Assembly (NCBI GenBank): GCA_022446795.1
Contig: JAKVBX010000004.1
Span: forward strand, 72,662-136,661
Direction: 5' to 3'
Length of the DNA: 64,000 nucleotides
DNA from: Phycisphaerales bacterium
Lineage (GTDB): Bacteria; Planctomycetota; Phycisphaerae; Phycisphaerales; SM1A02
The translations under genes and the position numbers were made by a program. The notes beneath the pieces were generated by a model, which did not search any database, had not been told where the DNA came from, and saw nothing but the letters and a program-made list of their open reading frames with translations. Below are positions 53,129-62,117 of the stretch, piece after piece (within the stretch, counting starts at the first letter, position 1; each line of letters starts with the position of its first letter).

Positions 53129-54748
53129 CTACCGGTTCATCCGTAACCGGATCTCTATCGCGTGCACTCGTCGCTGCGCCGCCGTCGCGGTGGAACCATC
53201 CGCTTCGGCCAGTTCCGCAATGCGGTGCGGACGACGACCATCCAACCCCCACCGCCGTGAGATCAACTCGCGGTCGGTCGCGTCCAGCCGATCGACTCGA
53301 GCCACCCAGGTTGACCGGGGCTCCAGCCACGACCACGCAACCAGTTCACGGATCGGCCATGACGTCTGGAGTTCACCCACCGCATGTCGAGCAGCCGCTC
53401 GACCCGGATCGGGAGGTGTTCGCGTGGCCAGCGTGCGATCCACGGCCGCCACGCATCGAGCTTCGAGACGATCGGCCAACTTCGGCTCCAGGCCCTCGAC
53501 GACGTCCCACGTGACCTGAAGGCACTGGAAGAGGAACGCCATGACGCCATCGCGAGGCAGCGATCGAACCGGTCGGCCCAGCCAGTGTTCACACGCCTGC
53601 AGCGCCGCTGGAAGTCCCTCCATGACCAGTGCGCTCCTGATGCGGCCGGTCCAGGCCAGGTCCGTCTCGATGGCGTCGACGTCACGGGCCGTCGGCTGAC
53701 CGGGAAGACCCGCCAACGCATTCGCCGCGCGAGCAACCAGGCGATGACCGGCGGCGACCAGGCGTTCCCGATCGGTGGTGCTCGGCGTGGATACCACGTT
53801 GACCACGTCGATGACGTGATCCGGACCGGGCAATCCACTGCGTACCAGGGGTGTTTCCAGCAGGACCTCGTCGGCATCGACCCGACCCAGGATCGGCAAC
53901 TCGATCCACCGCAGCGGAAGCGACTCCAGCCGGGCCACGCGTTCGCGAAGCATGGCCCGGTGAATCGCGGGAACGCTCTTGCCGAATCGCTCACCACAAC
54001 GAGCCAGGGGAATGCCCATCGCCTGGGCCCGTGCACACAATCGCGCGTCGCGATTGGTCAGTGGGCCATGCTCGCCGAAGGTCGGTTGTACCGCCTGGCG
54101 ATCATGGGCCCGCAGCACGCGTCGAACGGTGGAACGGGCTCGCCCGGTGCGAGCGGCGATCGTGACCGCTGCAGCATCCAGGCTGCAGCCTGTTTCGTCA
54201 TGCATGACCTGGGCCTGCTGCACGATGTCCTGTCGCTCATCATCCTGGACCCGTCGCCACGGGACCGCTTCTCGAACCGTGGTCCCAACACCTTCCAGGA
54301 ACCGGTCCAACGCATCAGGAAAACACGCCAGGTATCGGCCACCCGCCTCATCGCGAACCCAATGCAGCACGAGTCCCCTGCTGCGTCGACGCTGCAGCGT
54401 CCGGCGAGCCACTCCCAGTCGCCCGGCGACCTCGTCGAGTGGAATGGCACGCCCGGCACCCCGGTCCACCGGCAGATCGATCTCGGCACTGAGCGTCTGG
54501 ACGAAAACGCCCAGGTCGCGAATGAGCGCCCGGCCAACGACGGTGGCATCGAAGGCGTCGGTGTCGGGTCGATAGCCCGTGACCCGGTAGACCACGAAGT
54601 CCATCGGGTAGAGCAGTTCCGGACGGATGCGGCCGATCAGTTCCTCGGCCGCGTCCATCTGCCGCAACTTGGTCTTCGCTGGTGCGAACCGCAGGTCGCG
54701 GTGAAGCGCCGCAACCACGCTGGCCAGGAAACGGGGTGCCTTGGGCAC
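53129..54748 (-). CDS. Sigma-70 region-4-like HTH regulatory protein
   Basis: 539 residues from a GTG at 54748, right after the MqnA stop, with GAGG six bases upstream; a longer frame through mqnA is rejected. It has several HTH-like parts: GRLGVARRTLQRRRSRGLV (about 115-135), ITIAARTGRARSTVRRVLRAH (about 200-220), FGKSVPAIHRAMLRERV, and a C-terminal sigma region-4-like block (LDATDRELISRRWGLDG, IAELAEADGSTATAAQRRVHAIEIRLR). Region 2 is not clear. It looks like a divergent sigma-factor-related or HTH repeat protein; such proteins occur in planctomycetes. Role unknown. Translationally linked to mqnA. Confidence 0.6.
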   Translation of the reverse strand: MPKAPRFLASVVAALHRDLRFAPAKTKLRQMDAAEELIGRIRPELLYPMDFVVYRVTGYRPDTDAFDATVVGRALIRDLGVFVQTLSAEIDLPVDRGAGRAIPLDEVAGRLGVARRTLQRRRSRGLVLHWVRDEAGGRYLACFPDALDRFLEGVGTTVREAVPWRRVQDDERQDIVQQAQVMHDETGCSLDAAAVTIAARTGRARSTVRRVLRAHDRQAVQPTFGEHGPLTNRDARLCARAQAMGIPLARCGERFGKSVPAIHRAMLRERVARLESLPLRWIELPILGRVDADEVLLETPLVRSGLPGPDHVIDVVNVVSTPSTTDRERLVAAGHRLVARAANALAGLPGQPTARDVDAIETDLAWTGRIRSALVMEGLPAALQACEHWLGRPVRSLPRDGVMAFLFQCLQVTWDVVEGLEPKLADRLEARCVAAVDRTLATRTPPDPGRAAARHAVGELQTSWPIRELVAWSWLEPRSTWVARVDRLDATDRELISRRWGLDGRRPHRIAELAEADGSTATAAQRRVHAIEIRLRMNR

Positions 54749-54749
54749 G

Positions 54750-55604
54750 TCAGCCCTCGAAGAAATCCAGCGGGCGGGCGTGTACCGCAAGCCCGTGGCT
54801 GGTGGCCCGATCCAGGAACGTCTCCAGGCCCTTGAGTTCGCGGGGACCGAGCCGATAGCGGATCAAGCCGTTGAGATACGACATGGCCATCTCCACCGAC
54901 CAGCCACGTGGCCCCGCCTCCCGCTCGACCAGTCGGTCCAGGTCCTGGAGGTTGGCCTCGAGTTGATCGGCCAGCGTGCGTGAAACGGTCCCGAGCATGT
55001 CCGTGCAGGCATCGGCTCGAGCCATCCAGATGGCAAAGACAAATGGCAGGCCCGTCATCTGCTTCCAGGCTTCGCCCAGGTCGACGTGATGCGGATGTGT
55101 CTGTTCCGAGGGCGCATCCTGCACCACCTTGTCGCCGATGAGCATCACGGTCTCGGGCCAGTGCCCATCACGGCTTCGGGCATCAAACTCGACGATGTCC
55201 GGGTCGACACTCCAATGATCTCGCATCAGCACGCGGAGCAGCGCCACGGACGTGTGGCTGTCGGTATCGCAATGAACCCGGGTCGTCTCGGTCAGCGGCA
55301 CGGCGGAGAACACCCGAACGGTCAACGTCGCACCATCACTCGTCAACGGTGCGACCCGCAGGGCCTTCAGGGGTACGGGCGACCGCAGGTAGTCAACGCT
55401 TGAGCACAGGGCCACGTCGACGGCATCCTCCAGGAGATGATCCAGGAGCAGGCTGGGAACAGCCTGGATCAGTTCCAGGTCATCCCGAGACTCCAGGCCG
55501 CTGATGATGGGACGAGTGTTGAGAAACGACACCACGCCCAGCCTGGCCACGGCCAGGGCGGCGGTCGGTCGATTCGGTTCAACTGTCCGGGCATGCGTAG
55601 ACAT
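54750..55604 (-). CDS. mqnA: Chorismate dehydratase of the futalosine menaquinone pathway
   Basis: 284 residues from ATG 55604 (a GTG immediately precedes it). It turns chorismate into 3-enolpyruvylbenzoate, the first step of the futalosine route to menaquinone. N-terminus ARLGVVSFLNTRPIISGL, DVALCSSVDYL, and a C-terminal MAMSYLNGLIRYRLGPRELKGLETF block are typical of MqnA. No mqnB, C, D or E is adjacent. The downstream regulatory protein starts two bases after its stop, which hints at co-expression. Confidence 0.9.
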   Translation of the reverse strand: MSTHARTVEPNRPTAALAVARLGVVSFLNTRPIISGLESRDDLELIQAVPSLLLDHLLEDAVDVALCSSVDYLRSPVPLKALRVAPLTSDGATLTVRVFSAVPLTETTRVHCDTDSHTSVALLRVLMRDHWSVDPDIVEFDARSRDGHWPETVMLIGDKVVQDAPSEQTHPHHVDLGEAWKQMTGLPFVFAIWMARADACTDMLGTVSRTLADQLEANLQDLDRLVEREAGPRGWSVEMAMSYLNGLIRYRLGPRELKGLETFLDRATSHGLAVHARPLDFFEG

Positions 55605-55638
55605 CACTACAGCGTACCCCGCTGGGAGCGACAGGTCT

Positions 55639-56859
55639 TCAGCCGGCAGCCACTTGAGCCACCGTGATCGCCGGACTCGCTGGGTCCGAGACTGCCCGCG
55701 TGTACTCCCGAATCACCTGGGACTGAACCTGGACCAACAGGGCATGCGGTGGCCGCTGGAGACGACGAGAGAGGTTCTCCAGCAGGCTGGGCGAGCCAGG
55801 GTTGGTCGAGATCAGCTCAACGGGAGAGCCGGCCTCCATGGCTCCTGGAGCATCGGTGAGATCAACGACAACCTGGTCCATGTTGACCGAACCGATGACC
55901 GGAACCGTCTCCCCGGGGCCAGCCTCCGGCAGGCCGATGGCCAGGCCCGGGCCACCATCCGCTGGATGGCCAGCGTCATGGGGATAGCCGTCCCCGTAGC
56001 CCACGGGAATCACCCCGAGACGTGTCGGTCGATCAGCCGTCCACCGGCCGCCGTATCCCACGCGTTCCCCGGCAGCAATGGTGCGGACCAGCGCGATCTG
56101 ACTCCGCCAGGTCACCGCGGGTCGTAGTGGTTCCGGCAGGTGATCCCGAAGATGCTCACCACGCGACGTGAGATGCCCCGTCCAGCCCAAGCCCACGCGG
56201 ACCATGTCGGCGTGATAATCGCCACCACGAAGCAGGCCACAGCTTCCCGCGGCATGGACGATCAACCGACCGGACAACTCCGGCCTGATGGAATCGAGAA
56301 TTGAGCAGAGCTGTCGCATCTGGCTGGCGGTGACCTGCTCGCTCGATGCCGCCTCGGCAAAATGCGTCATCAGGCCCGCGAGGGCCAACGTTGTGGAGCG
56401 TTGAATGGCCCGGATCAGGACGATGGCATCCCGCGGATCACACCCCCCGCGATGCAGGCCGGTATCAATCTTCAAGTGAACCGGTATCGTCGTTCCCAGC
56501 CGGGCACCCAATTGCTCCAGCGATTGCATCTGGCCGGCGTCATGGATGACGAGATGAAGACGTTCCTGCTTCAGGGCCGCCGCCAGTGGCGGAGAAAAGC
56601 TGTCAGCCCGAGTCGGCATGAGGATCAGCAGCGGTACACCCTGCGGGAGCAGGGCCTCGGCCTCACTCGGTGAGAACACCGCGAACATGGAGACGCCAGC
56701 GGCGGCCAGCGTCGGTGCGACCGCGGACGCTCCCAGGCCGTAGCCATCACCCTTCAAAACGGCACAGAATCGCACCTCCGGGGAGCAGAGCCCCCGGAGT
56801 ACGGCCACATTGTGGGCAATGGCATCGAGGTCGATTTGAAGCGTGCTGGTAGCGTCCAT
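55639..56859 (-). CDS. alr: Alanine racemase
   Basis: 406 residues. A PLP enzyme that makes D-alanine for peptidoglycan. The PLP lysine is Lys36 in AVLKGDGYGLG; the second catalytic residue, Tyr, is in AGERVGYGGRW; SVNMDQVVVD and the VRVGLGWTG substitution for the usual RPGIxLYG are visible. It starts with IDLDAIAHNVAVLRGL. Length is near the family norm (about 370-400). It stands alone; its direction suggests its own promoter in the gap upstream of the helicase gene. Confidence 0.93.
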   Translation of the reverse strand: MDATSTLQIDLDAIAHNVAVLRGLCSPEVRFCAVLKGDGYGLGASAVAPTLAAAGVSMFAVFSPSEAEALLPQGVPLLILMPTRADSFSPPLAAALKQERLHLVIHDAGQMQSLEQLGARLGTTIPVHLKIDTGLHRGGCDPRDAIVLIRAIQRSTTLALAGLMTHFAEAASSEQVTASQMRQLCSILDSIRPELSGRLIVHAAGSCGLLRGGDYHADMVRVGLGWTGHLTSRGEHLRDHLPEPLRPAVTWRSQIALVRTIAAGERVGYGGRWTADRPTRLGVIPVGYGDGYPHDAGHPADGGPGLAIGLPEAGPGETVPVIGSVNMDQVVVDLTDAPGAMEAGSPVELISTNPGSPSLLENLSRRLQRPPHALLVQVQSQVIREYTRAVSDPASPAITVAQVAAG

Positions 56860-56987
56860 GCCGTCCTGGGATACGTCCTACTGCCGATAGTTGTATCGGC
56901 CGCCCGCTCACCGTACCATGACGACTCGCGCGGTTCGAATCGGATCGCCTTCGGCAACTCCGAGAACAACGCACTCGCGGCCAAAAC

Positions 56988-58331
56988 ATGAGCGAGATTT
57001 TTGACTCCCAGAGCACGTTTGCTGACCTGGGCCTTTCGGAGGACATCTGCCGAGGGGTCAAGGACTGTGGGTTCGAACACCCCACTCACATCCAGGCCAA
57101 GCTGATTCCCAAGGCCGTCGAGGGTCACGACATCCTCGGCCAGTCCAAGACCGGAACCGGCAAGACGGCGGCCTTCGGCCTGCCGATCCTGCAGCGGGTG
57201 AATCACGACGAACCCTTCGCCGGGCTCGCCCTGGTCCCGACCCGTGAACTCGCCATCCAGGTCACCAGGGAACTGCAGAACCTCGGCCAGCACACCAACT
57301 TGAAACTGCTGGCGGTCTATGGCGGCCAGAAGATCGGGATCCAGGCCGCCAAGCTGGAGAAGAAGCCCAACATCATCGTCGGAACCCCTGGTCGTGTCAT
57401 GGACATGAACAACCGGGGTCTGCTGCCCTACAACAAGGTCCGGATCGCGGTCCTGGACGAGGTCGACCGAATGCTCGACATCGGCTTCCGCGAGGACATC
57501 CGACGCATCCTTGGGCAGATGAAGCACAAGCACCAGACGGTCTTCGTGTCCGCCACGATCTCACCGGAGATCGAGAAGCTCGCCCGGCAGTACATGCAGA
57601 AGCCGCTGGATCTCACGGCTGACGACGCCAAGCAGTTGACGGTCGACCAGGTCACGCAACGATTCGTCGCCGTCGAACCCTGGGACAAGCGTCGACTACT
57701 GCGGCACCTCCTGAAGCAGGAGAAGCCGGAACTCGCGTTGGTCTTCTGCCGGACCAAGATCACGGTCGACCGGGTGGCAGAGGATCTCAAGCGACACGGC
57801 ATCGACGTCCAGGCCCTGCACGCGGACATGCACCAGGGCAAACGCAACAGCGTCATGAAGCGAATGCGAGACGGCAAAGCTCACGTCATCGTGGCCTCCG
57901 ACCTGGCGGCCCGTGGCATCGACGTGGACGACATCACGCTCGTGGTCAACTACGACATCCCGGAAGATCCAGACATCTACGTTCACCGGATCGGCCGCAC
58001 GGCCCGCCGCGGTCGGGATGGACGAGCCATCGCATTCGTCACTCCGGAACAGGGCGAATTGCTGAACAAGGTCGAGCAGCTCACGAACGTCGAGGTCGAG
58101 GAAATGGTGTGTGCCGACTTCGAACCCGGCCCCGAGCCAGACAAGGTGAAACGCGCCCGGAAGGCCGAGGCGAAGGCCATCGACCAGAATCGCGAATCCA
58201 AGTCGCGGTCCAAGGTCGTTCTACCGGATCAGCAGACCGGCCAGGACACGACGAAGTTCCCGGGCGGCATCGTTCCCACGGCCGCCCCCAAGAAACGCAT
58301 GGGCGGGCGGCTCCGCACCCGTCGCTCCTGA
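56988..58331 (+). CDS. DEAD-box RNA helicase (RhlE-like) with DEVD motif II
   Basis: 447 residues. Q-motif FADLGLSEDICRGVKDCGFEHPTHIQ, motif I SKTGTGKT (residues 53-60), Ia PTRELAIQV, GG, TPGR, motif II reads DEVD at 157-160 instead of DEAD, SAT in VSATISPE, and motif VI HRIGRTARRGR. A basic, disordered tail of about 60 residues follows (KMGGRLRTRRS-like end), as in RNA-remodelling DEAD-box proteins. Role: RNA unwinding in ribosome biogenesis, mRNA decay or cold response. Confidence 0.93.
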   Translation: MSEIFDSQSTFADLGLSEDICRGVKDCGFEHPTHIQAKLIPKAVEGHDILGQSKTGTGKTAAFGLPILQRVNHDEPFAGLALVPTRELAIQVTRELQNLGQHTNLKLLAVYGGQKIGIQAAKLEKKPNIIVGTPGRVMDMNNRGLLPYNKVRIAVLDEVDRMLDIGFREDIRRILGQMKHKHQTVFVSATISPEIEKLARQYMQKPLDLTADDAKQLTVDQVTQRFVAVEPWDKRRLLRHLLKQEKPELALVFCRTKITVDRVAEDLKRHGIDVQALHADMHQGKRNSVMKRMRDGKAHVIVASDLAARGIDVDDITLVVNYDIPEDPDIYVHRIGRTARRGRDGRAIAFVTPEQGELLNKVEQLTNVEVEEMVCADFEPGPEPDKVKRARKAEAKAIDQNRESKSRSKVVLPDQQTGQDTTKFPGGIVPTAAPKKRMGGRLRTRRS

Positions 58332-58350
58332 ATCGACTCCGGAGGCGGAC

Positions 58351-59346
58351 GTGGATCGCCTGACTGTTCATCCCGAGGTTCAAGACGCGATGGCGTCCGG
58401 CCGGCCGATTGTCCTGCTGGAGTCCGCCGTGACGACTTGCGGTCTGCCACGGTCACCATGGACCTGGGATGAAGACGCCATCGCCGGAATTGCCCCGGAC
58501 TGGCGACTGGACCAACCGATCAACCTGGAACTGGCTCGCATGATGTCAGCCACGGTCCGCGCCGGTGGCGCCATCCCCGCCACGACCGCAATCATGGATG
58601 GGCAATGGCACGTCGGGCTCGACGCTGCGGACGTGGTCGCACTCGCGTGTGACGAGACCGCCGGCAAAGCCTCTGCATCAACGGCAGCCGGGGCACTGCT
58701 CGGTGGTGGCCGCTGCGGGACGACCGTCTCCGGCGTGCTCACCGTTGCGCAACAGATGAAGCGAGTGCTGGGCAACGCCCCGGAAGTCATGGCCACGGGC
58801 GGCATCGGTGGCGTTCATCGCGGCTGGACAGACCGCCCGGATATCTCAGCCGACCTCGGGGTCATCGCCAGCACTCCAGTGGTCGTCGTCAGTGCCGGCG
58901 TCAAGTCGATCGTCGACGTTCCCGCGACAGGCGAGTGGCTGGAGACCCTTGGGGTTCCCATCCTGGGGCTGGAGACGGCCGTGATGCCCTCCTTCATCGC
59001 CGGGGTAGATCCGGAAGCCCCAGCCGTCCGTTCCGTTCCATCGGCGGCACAGGCCGCTGCCCTGGCGAGGCTGCACTGGAGCAGCGTCAACCCCGGCGGC
59101 GGCGTCATGCTCACCGTGCCCCTGGAGGGCGATCTGGTGCTCCCGCGTGACCTCGTCGAAGAGGCCAACCAGGCGGCCGAGGAGGCCGCTGGTGACATCG
59201 ATGGCCCCGAGCGGACACCGCACCTGCTTGGCCACATGGCCCAGGCGACAGGTGGACGATCTCTCCTGGCCAACATCGCACTGCTGGTTCGAAACGCCGC
59301 CGTGGCCGCAACGCTCGCTGGCGAGCTGGGGCCGGGGTCATCTTGA
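58351..59346 (+). CDS. psuG: Pseudouridine-5'-phosphate glycosidase
   Basis: 331 residues from a GTG with GGAGG five bases upstream; it starts 20 bases after the helicase stop and may be co-transcribed. It splits or joins pseudouridine 5'-phosphate into ribose-5-phosphate and uracil. Motifs: VLLESAVTTCGLP, GAIPATTAIMDG, TAGKASASTAAGALLGGG, MATGGIGGVHRG, VVVSAGVKSIVDV and LETLGVPILG all match the family. psuK (the kinase partner) is not adjacent. Its N-terminal TTCGLPRSP replaces the usual ITHGMPYPQN. Confidence 0.93.
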   Translation: MDRLTVHPEVQDAMASGRPIVLLESAVTTCGLPRSPWTWDEDAIAGIAPDWRLDQPINLELARMMSATVRAGGAIPATTAIMDGQWHVGLDAADVVALACDETAGKASASTAAGALLGGGRCGTTVSGVLTVAQQMKRVLGNAPEVMATGGIGGVHRGWTDRPDISADLGVIASTPVVVVSAGVKSIVDVPATGEWLETLGVPILGLETAVMPSFIAGVDPEAPAVRSVPSAAQAAALARLHWSSVNPGGGVMLTVPLEGDLVLPRDLVEEANQAAEEAAGDIDGPERTPHLLGHMAQATGGRSLLANIALLVRNAAVAATLAGELGPGSS

Positions 59347-59371
59347 CGCCCGAGCGGGGCCCTGCTCTACT
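59343..59371 (+). promoter_or_regulatory. Candidate sigma-70 promoter of rho
   Basis: TTGACG (59343-59348), a 17-base spacer, TCTACT (59366-59371). It overlaps the end of psuG and lies about 120 bases before the rho ATG. Confidence 0.5.
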
Positions 59372-59493
59372 GTCCCCGGCTGAGCGGCGTGCCCACGGTG
59401 GGCCGACCAGCACCATGTTTTCCCAACTCGCCAGTTCCTGAGCCCTCCTTGGCCGGTCGTCGGTCATCGTGGCATGCGGCGACAACGCAGCAC

Positions 59494-60627
59494 ATGAGCA
59501 ACAACACCAGCAGTGGCATCCTGGAATGGACCTCCCCCACCGAATGTCGTCTTCGGCAGTTCGATAATGGCGTGGTCGCCTCCAAGGATGACCCCCTCGT
59601 ACCCGCTCCCATGCTTGAGGAATTCAAACTCCGCCAGGGTCAGCACGTCACCGTCCAGGTCGGCATGAAGCGACCTCGCAAGCGATCCGGACGACCCCGG
59701 GGCGGCATGCGGCCGGTCGTCGAGGCCATCCTGGAAGTCGAGGGCATTCCGCCCGCCGAGTACGCCAACCGGAAGCCATTCGATGAACTCACACCCATCG
59801 ATCCACAACCCCGGATGGCACTGGAGTACCCGGGCTGCCCGCCAGCGTGCCGACTGATCGACCTGTTCTGCCCCATCGGCTACGGCACCCGCGGACTCAT
59901 CGTCTCCCCGCCCAAGGCGGGAAAGACCATCCTGCTGCAGAACATCGCCTTCGGCATCAAGAAGCAGCACCCCGACGTCGAGTTGGTGGCGCTGCTCATC
60001 GATGAACGACCGGAGGAGGTCACCGACTTCCGCCGCAACGTACCCGCCGAGGTCCTGGCCTCTTCCAATGACCAGGACACCGACGCCCACATCGAGTTGG
60101 GCATCCTGGCCATCGAACGGGCCCGCCGCAAGCTCGAGGCCGGGCGGGACGTGGTCGTCCTGCTGGACTCGCTGACCAGGCTCGGCCGGGCCTTCAACAA
60201 CTCCCGCAAGTTCGGCAACAGCGGCCGGACAATGTCCGGCGGCGTCGACTCTCGTGCCCTGGAAGTTCCCAAGCAGCTCTTCGGCGCTGCCCGGAAGGCC
60301 GAGGAAGGCGGCTCGTTGACCATCATCGCCACCGCCCTGGTGGACACGGGCTCCCGAGCCGACCAGATCATCTTCGAGGAGTTCAAGGGCACCGGGAACA
60401 TGGAACTGGTGCTGGATCGCTCGATCGCCGAGCAACGGCTCTTCCCCGCGATGAACCTGGCGGCCTCCGGCACACGACACGAGGATCTGCTCCTGACCCC
60501 CACCGAGCTCAAGACGATCACGGCACTCCGTCGACGGTTGATCAACATGTCGGCCCCCATGCAGATCGAGCAGTTGCTCAAGGCGCTTGATCGCTACGAG
60601 ACGAACGAGTCCCTCGTGAAGGGGTGA
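59494..60627 (+). CDS. rho: Transcription termination factor Rho, short form
   Basis: 377 residues from the ATG at 59494; a GTG at 59389 in frame is the alternative. A hexameric RNA-dependent ATPase. Cold-shock-like RNA-binding domain about 8-85 (SGILEW, NGVVASKDDPLVPAPMLEEFKLRQGQ). ATPase domain: SPPKAGKT at 138-145, Walker B VVVLLDSLTRLGRAFN, R-loop/Q-loop NSGRTMSGGVDSRAL and ALVDTGSRADQIIFEEFKGTGNMELVLDR. The N-terminal helical domain of the E. coli type is absent, so it is shorter. It is followed five bases later by the sulfotransferase gene. Confidence 0.95.
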   Translation: MSNNTSSGILEWTSPTECRLRQFDNGVVASKDDPLVPAPMLEEFKLRQGQHVTVQVGMKRPRKRSGRPRGGMRPVVEAILEVEGIPPAEYANRKPFDELTPIDPQPRMALEYPGCPPACRLIDLFCPIGYGTRGLIVSPPKAGKTILLQNIAFGIKKQHPDVELVALLIDERPEEVTDFRRNVPAEVLASSNDQDTDAHIELGILAIERARRKLEAGRDVVVLLDSLTRLGRAFNNSRKFGNSGRTMSGGVDSRALEVPKQLFGAARKAEEGGSLTIIATALVDTGSRADQIIFEEFKGTGNMELVLDRSIAEQRLFPAMNLAASGTRHEDLLLTPTELKTITALRRRLINMSAPMQIEQLLKALDRYETNESLVKG

Positions 60628-60631
60628 TCCC

Positions 60632-62116
60632 ATGAGCAGCGAGCAGGACCGCCTGGTTCGGCAGCAGATCTCCTCGTTGCTCTACGGAGGTGATGTTGCC
60701 GCCGCCGAGTCTCTCTGCCAGCAACACCTGCGAAGCCGTGCTCGTGATCACGAGGCCATGGCCCTCCTCGCGCATATTCATCTCACTGCCGGTCGATTCC
60801 GTGACGCCGAAGCCACGCTGTCCCGAGCCATCGCCCTGGATGCGAAGCGAGCTGATTACCAGGCCCTGATGGCGGAAATCCTGACCACGACCGGACGGCA
60901 TCGCGAAGCCCTCGGTCGATACGACAAGGCGCTCAAGATCCGTTCGGACTTCGAAGCCGCACTGGCCGGCAAGGCCGATACCTACCTTCGAATGGGCAAG
61001 CCCGACAAGGCGTTGCGGGTGGTGAGTGACTCACCCCGTCCCTCGTCCGAGTCCGCCTTGCTGGCCATCGTCCAGGCCCGGGCATTGATCCGCGACGGTC
61101 AGTACGACGAAGCCGAGTCCGTCGCGAGACAACATCTCCCGGGAGATGAGCTGATCATCGAGCATCGACGTTCCCTCTGGTTCGTGGCCGCACAGGCGGC
61201 GGAACGCCGAGGTGACCTGGACGGTGCCGCCGAGACCTATCGCCAGGCCAATGCCCTCTCCGAAGACGACTGGGATCCGGAGGCCTCCACCACCGCCCGG
61301 GCCGCGGCCAGGGAGATCTTCACCGACGCCGAACGCCTGCCACGCTCAGACTGCCGAGAGGACCGTCCCGTCTTCATCGTGGGCATGCTTCGAAGCGGCT
61401 CAACCCTGGCTGAGCAGATCATTGCCGCCCACCCGGACGCAGCAGGGCTCGGTGAGATCGATACGCTGCCGACGCTGGCGGCCACGCTGCAGGAGGTCCT
61501 GGGCACCGCCCTGCCGTACCCGGCCTGCCTGCAGGAGACCAATGAACTCAGCCTCACGGGCGTTGCCCGGGCCTACCTGGACGAAACCCGTGGGATGGCG
61601 CCAAAGGCCCACTGCCGGGTCGACAAGCAGTTGGGCAACTTCTGCTTCCTTGGACTCATCTCGCTGCTCTTCCCCAATGCCCGCGTGATCCACTGTCGTC
61701 GACACCCGATGGACATGGGCCTGTCGTGCTGGACGCAGAAGTTCGCCCCAGGAACGACTGGATGGTCATCGACGCTTGAGGGCATCGCGGGCTTCCATCG
61801 CGAGTACGAGGCCTGGATGGACCTCTGGTCAGAGGTCCTGCCCATGACGGTTCTCGAGGTCCGGTACGAGGATCTCGTGGCCGACCTGGAGGGGCAGACC
61901 CGGCGACTCCTGGAGTTCTGTGACCTGGAGTGGGATGACCGCTGCCTGAAGTTCTGGGAGACCAAGCGGACCGTGCTGACCCTCAGTTCCGACCAGGTTC
62001 GGCAACCGCTCTACGGGCGTTCGGTAGGCCGACATGCCCAGTGGGGCTCACGCCTCTCACCGCTTCGCGACGCAATGGGCGACAGCATCGAACGATACGA
62101 ATCCGGACCGATCTGA
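60632..62116 (+). CDS. TPR-domain protein sulfotransferase
   Basis: 494 residues; AAGGGG is seven bases before the ATG, only four bases from the rho stop. Residues about 1-225 are TPR-like helices (LLAHIHLTAGRFRDAEATLSRAIALD, REALGRYDKALKI, GDLDGAAETYRQANAL). From 246 a sulfotransferase domain begins: 5'-PSB loop FIVGMLRSGSTLAEQII (248-264) and 3'-phosphate motif VIHCRRHPMDMGLSCW, then YEDLVADLEGQTRRLLEFCDLEWDD. It would move sulfate from PAPS to an acceptor (protein, glycan or small molecule). PAPS could come from sat-cysC in this window. Placement after rho looks like an operon. Confidence 0.88.
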   Translation: MSSEQDRLVRQQISSLLYGGDVAAAESLCQQHLRSRARDHEAMALLAHIHLTAGRFRDAEATLSRAIALDAKRADYQALMAEILTTTGRHREALGRYDKALKIRSDFEAALAGKADTYLRMGKPDKALRVVSDSPRPSSESALLAIVQARALIRDGQYDEAESVARQHLPGDELIIEHRRSLWFVAAQAAERRGDLDGAAETYRQANALSEDDWDPEASTTARAAAREIFTDAERLPRSDCREDRPVFIVGMLRSGSTLAEQIIAAHPDAAGLGEIDTLPTLAATLQEVLGTALPYPACLQETNELSLTGVARAYLDETRGMAPKAHCRVDKQLGNFCFLGLISLLFPNARVIHCRRHPMDMGLSCWTQKFAPGTTGWSSTLEGIAGFHREYEAWMDLWSEVLPMTVLEVRYEDLVADLEGQTRRLLEFCDLEWDDRCLKFWETKRTVLTLSSDQVRQPLYGRSVGRHAQWGSRLSPLRDAMGDSIERYESGPI

Positions 62117-62117
62117 A

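Noticed and set aside
53134-53150. Hairpin ACCGGTT/AACCGG near the rpsI end
   Set aside because: It lies within the end of the sigma-like coding region, has a short stem and no T-tract.
53384-54835. 483-residue plus-strand ORF
   Set aside because: Antisense to the sigma-like gene; composition is Arg/His/Pro-rich without a motif.
59464-60633. 389-residue minus-strand ORF
   Set aside because: Antisense to rho, which has complete Rho motifs.
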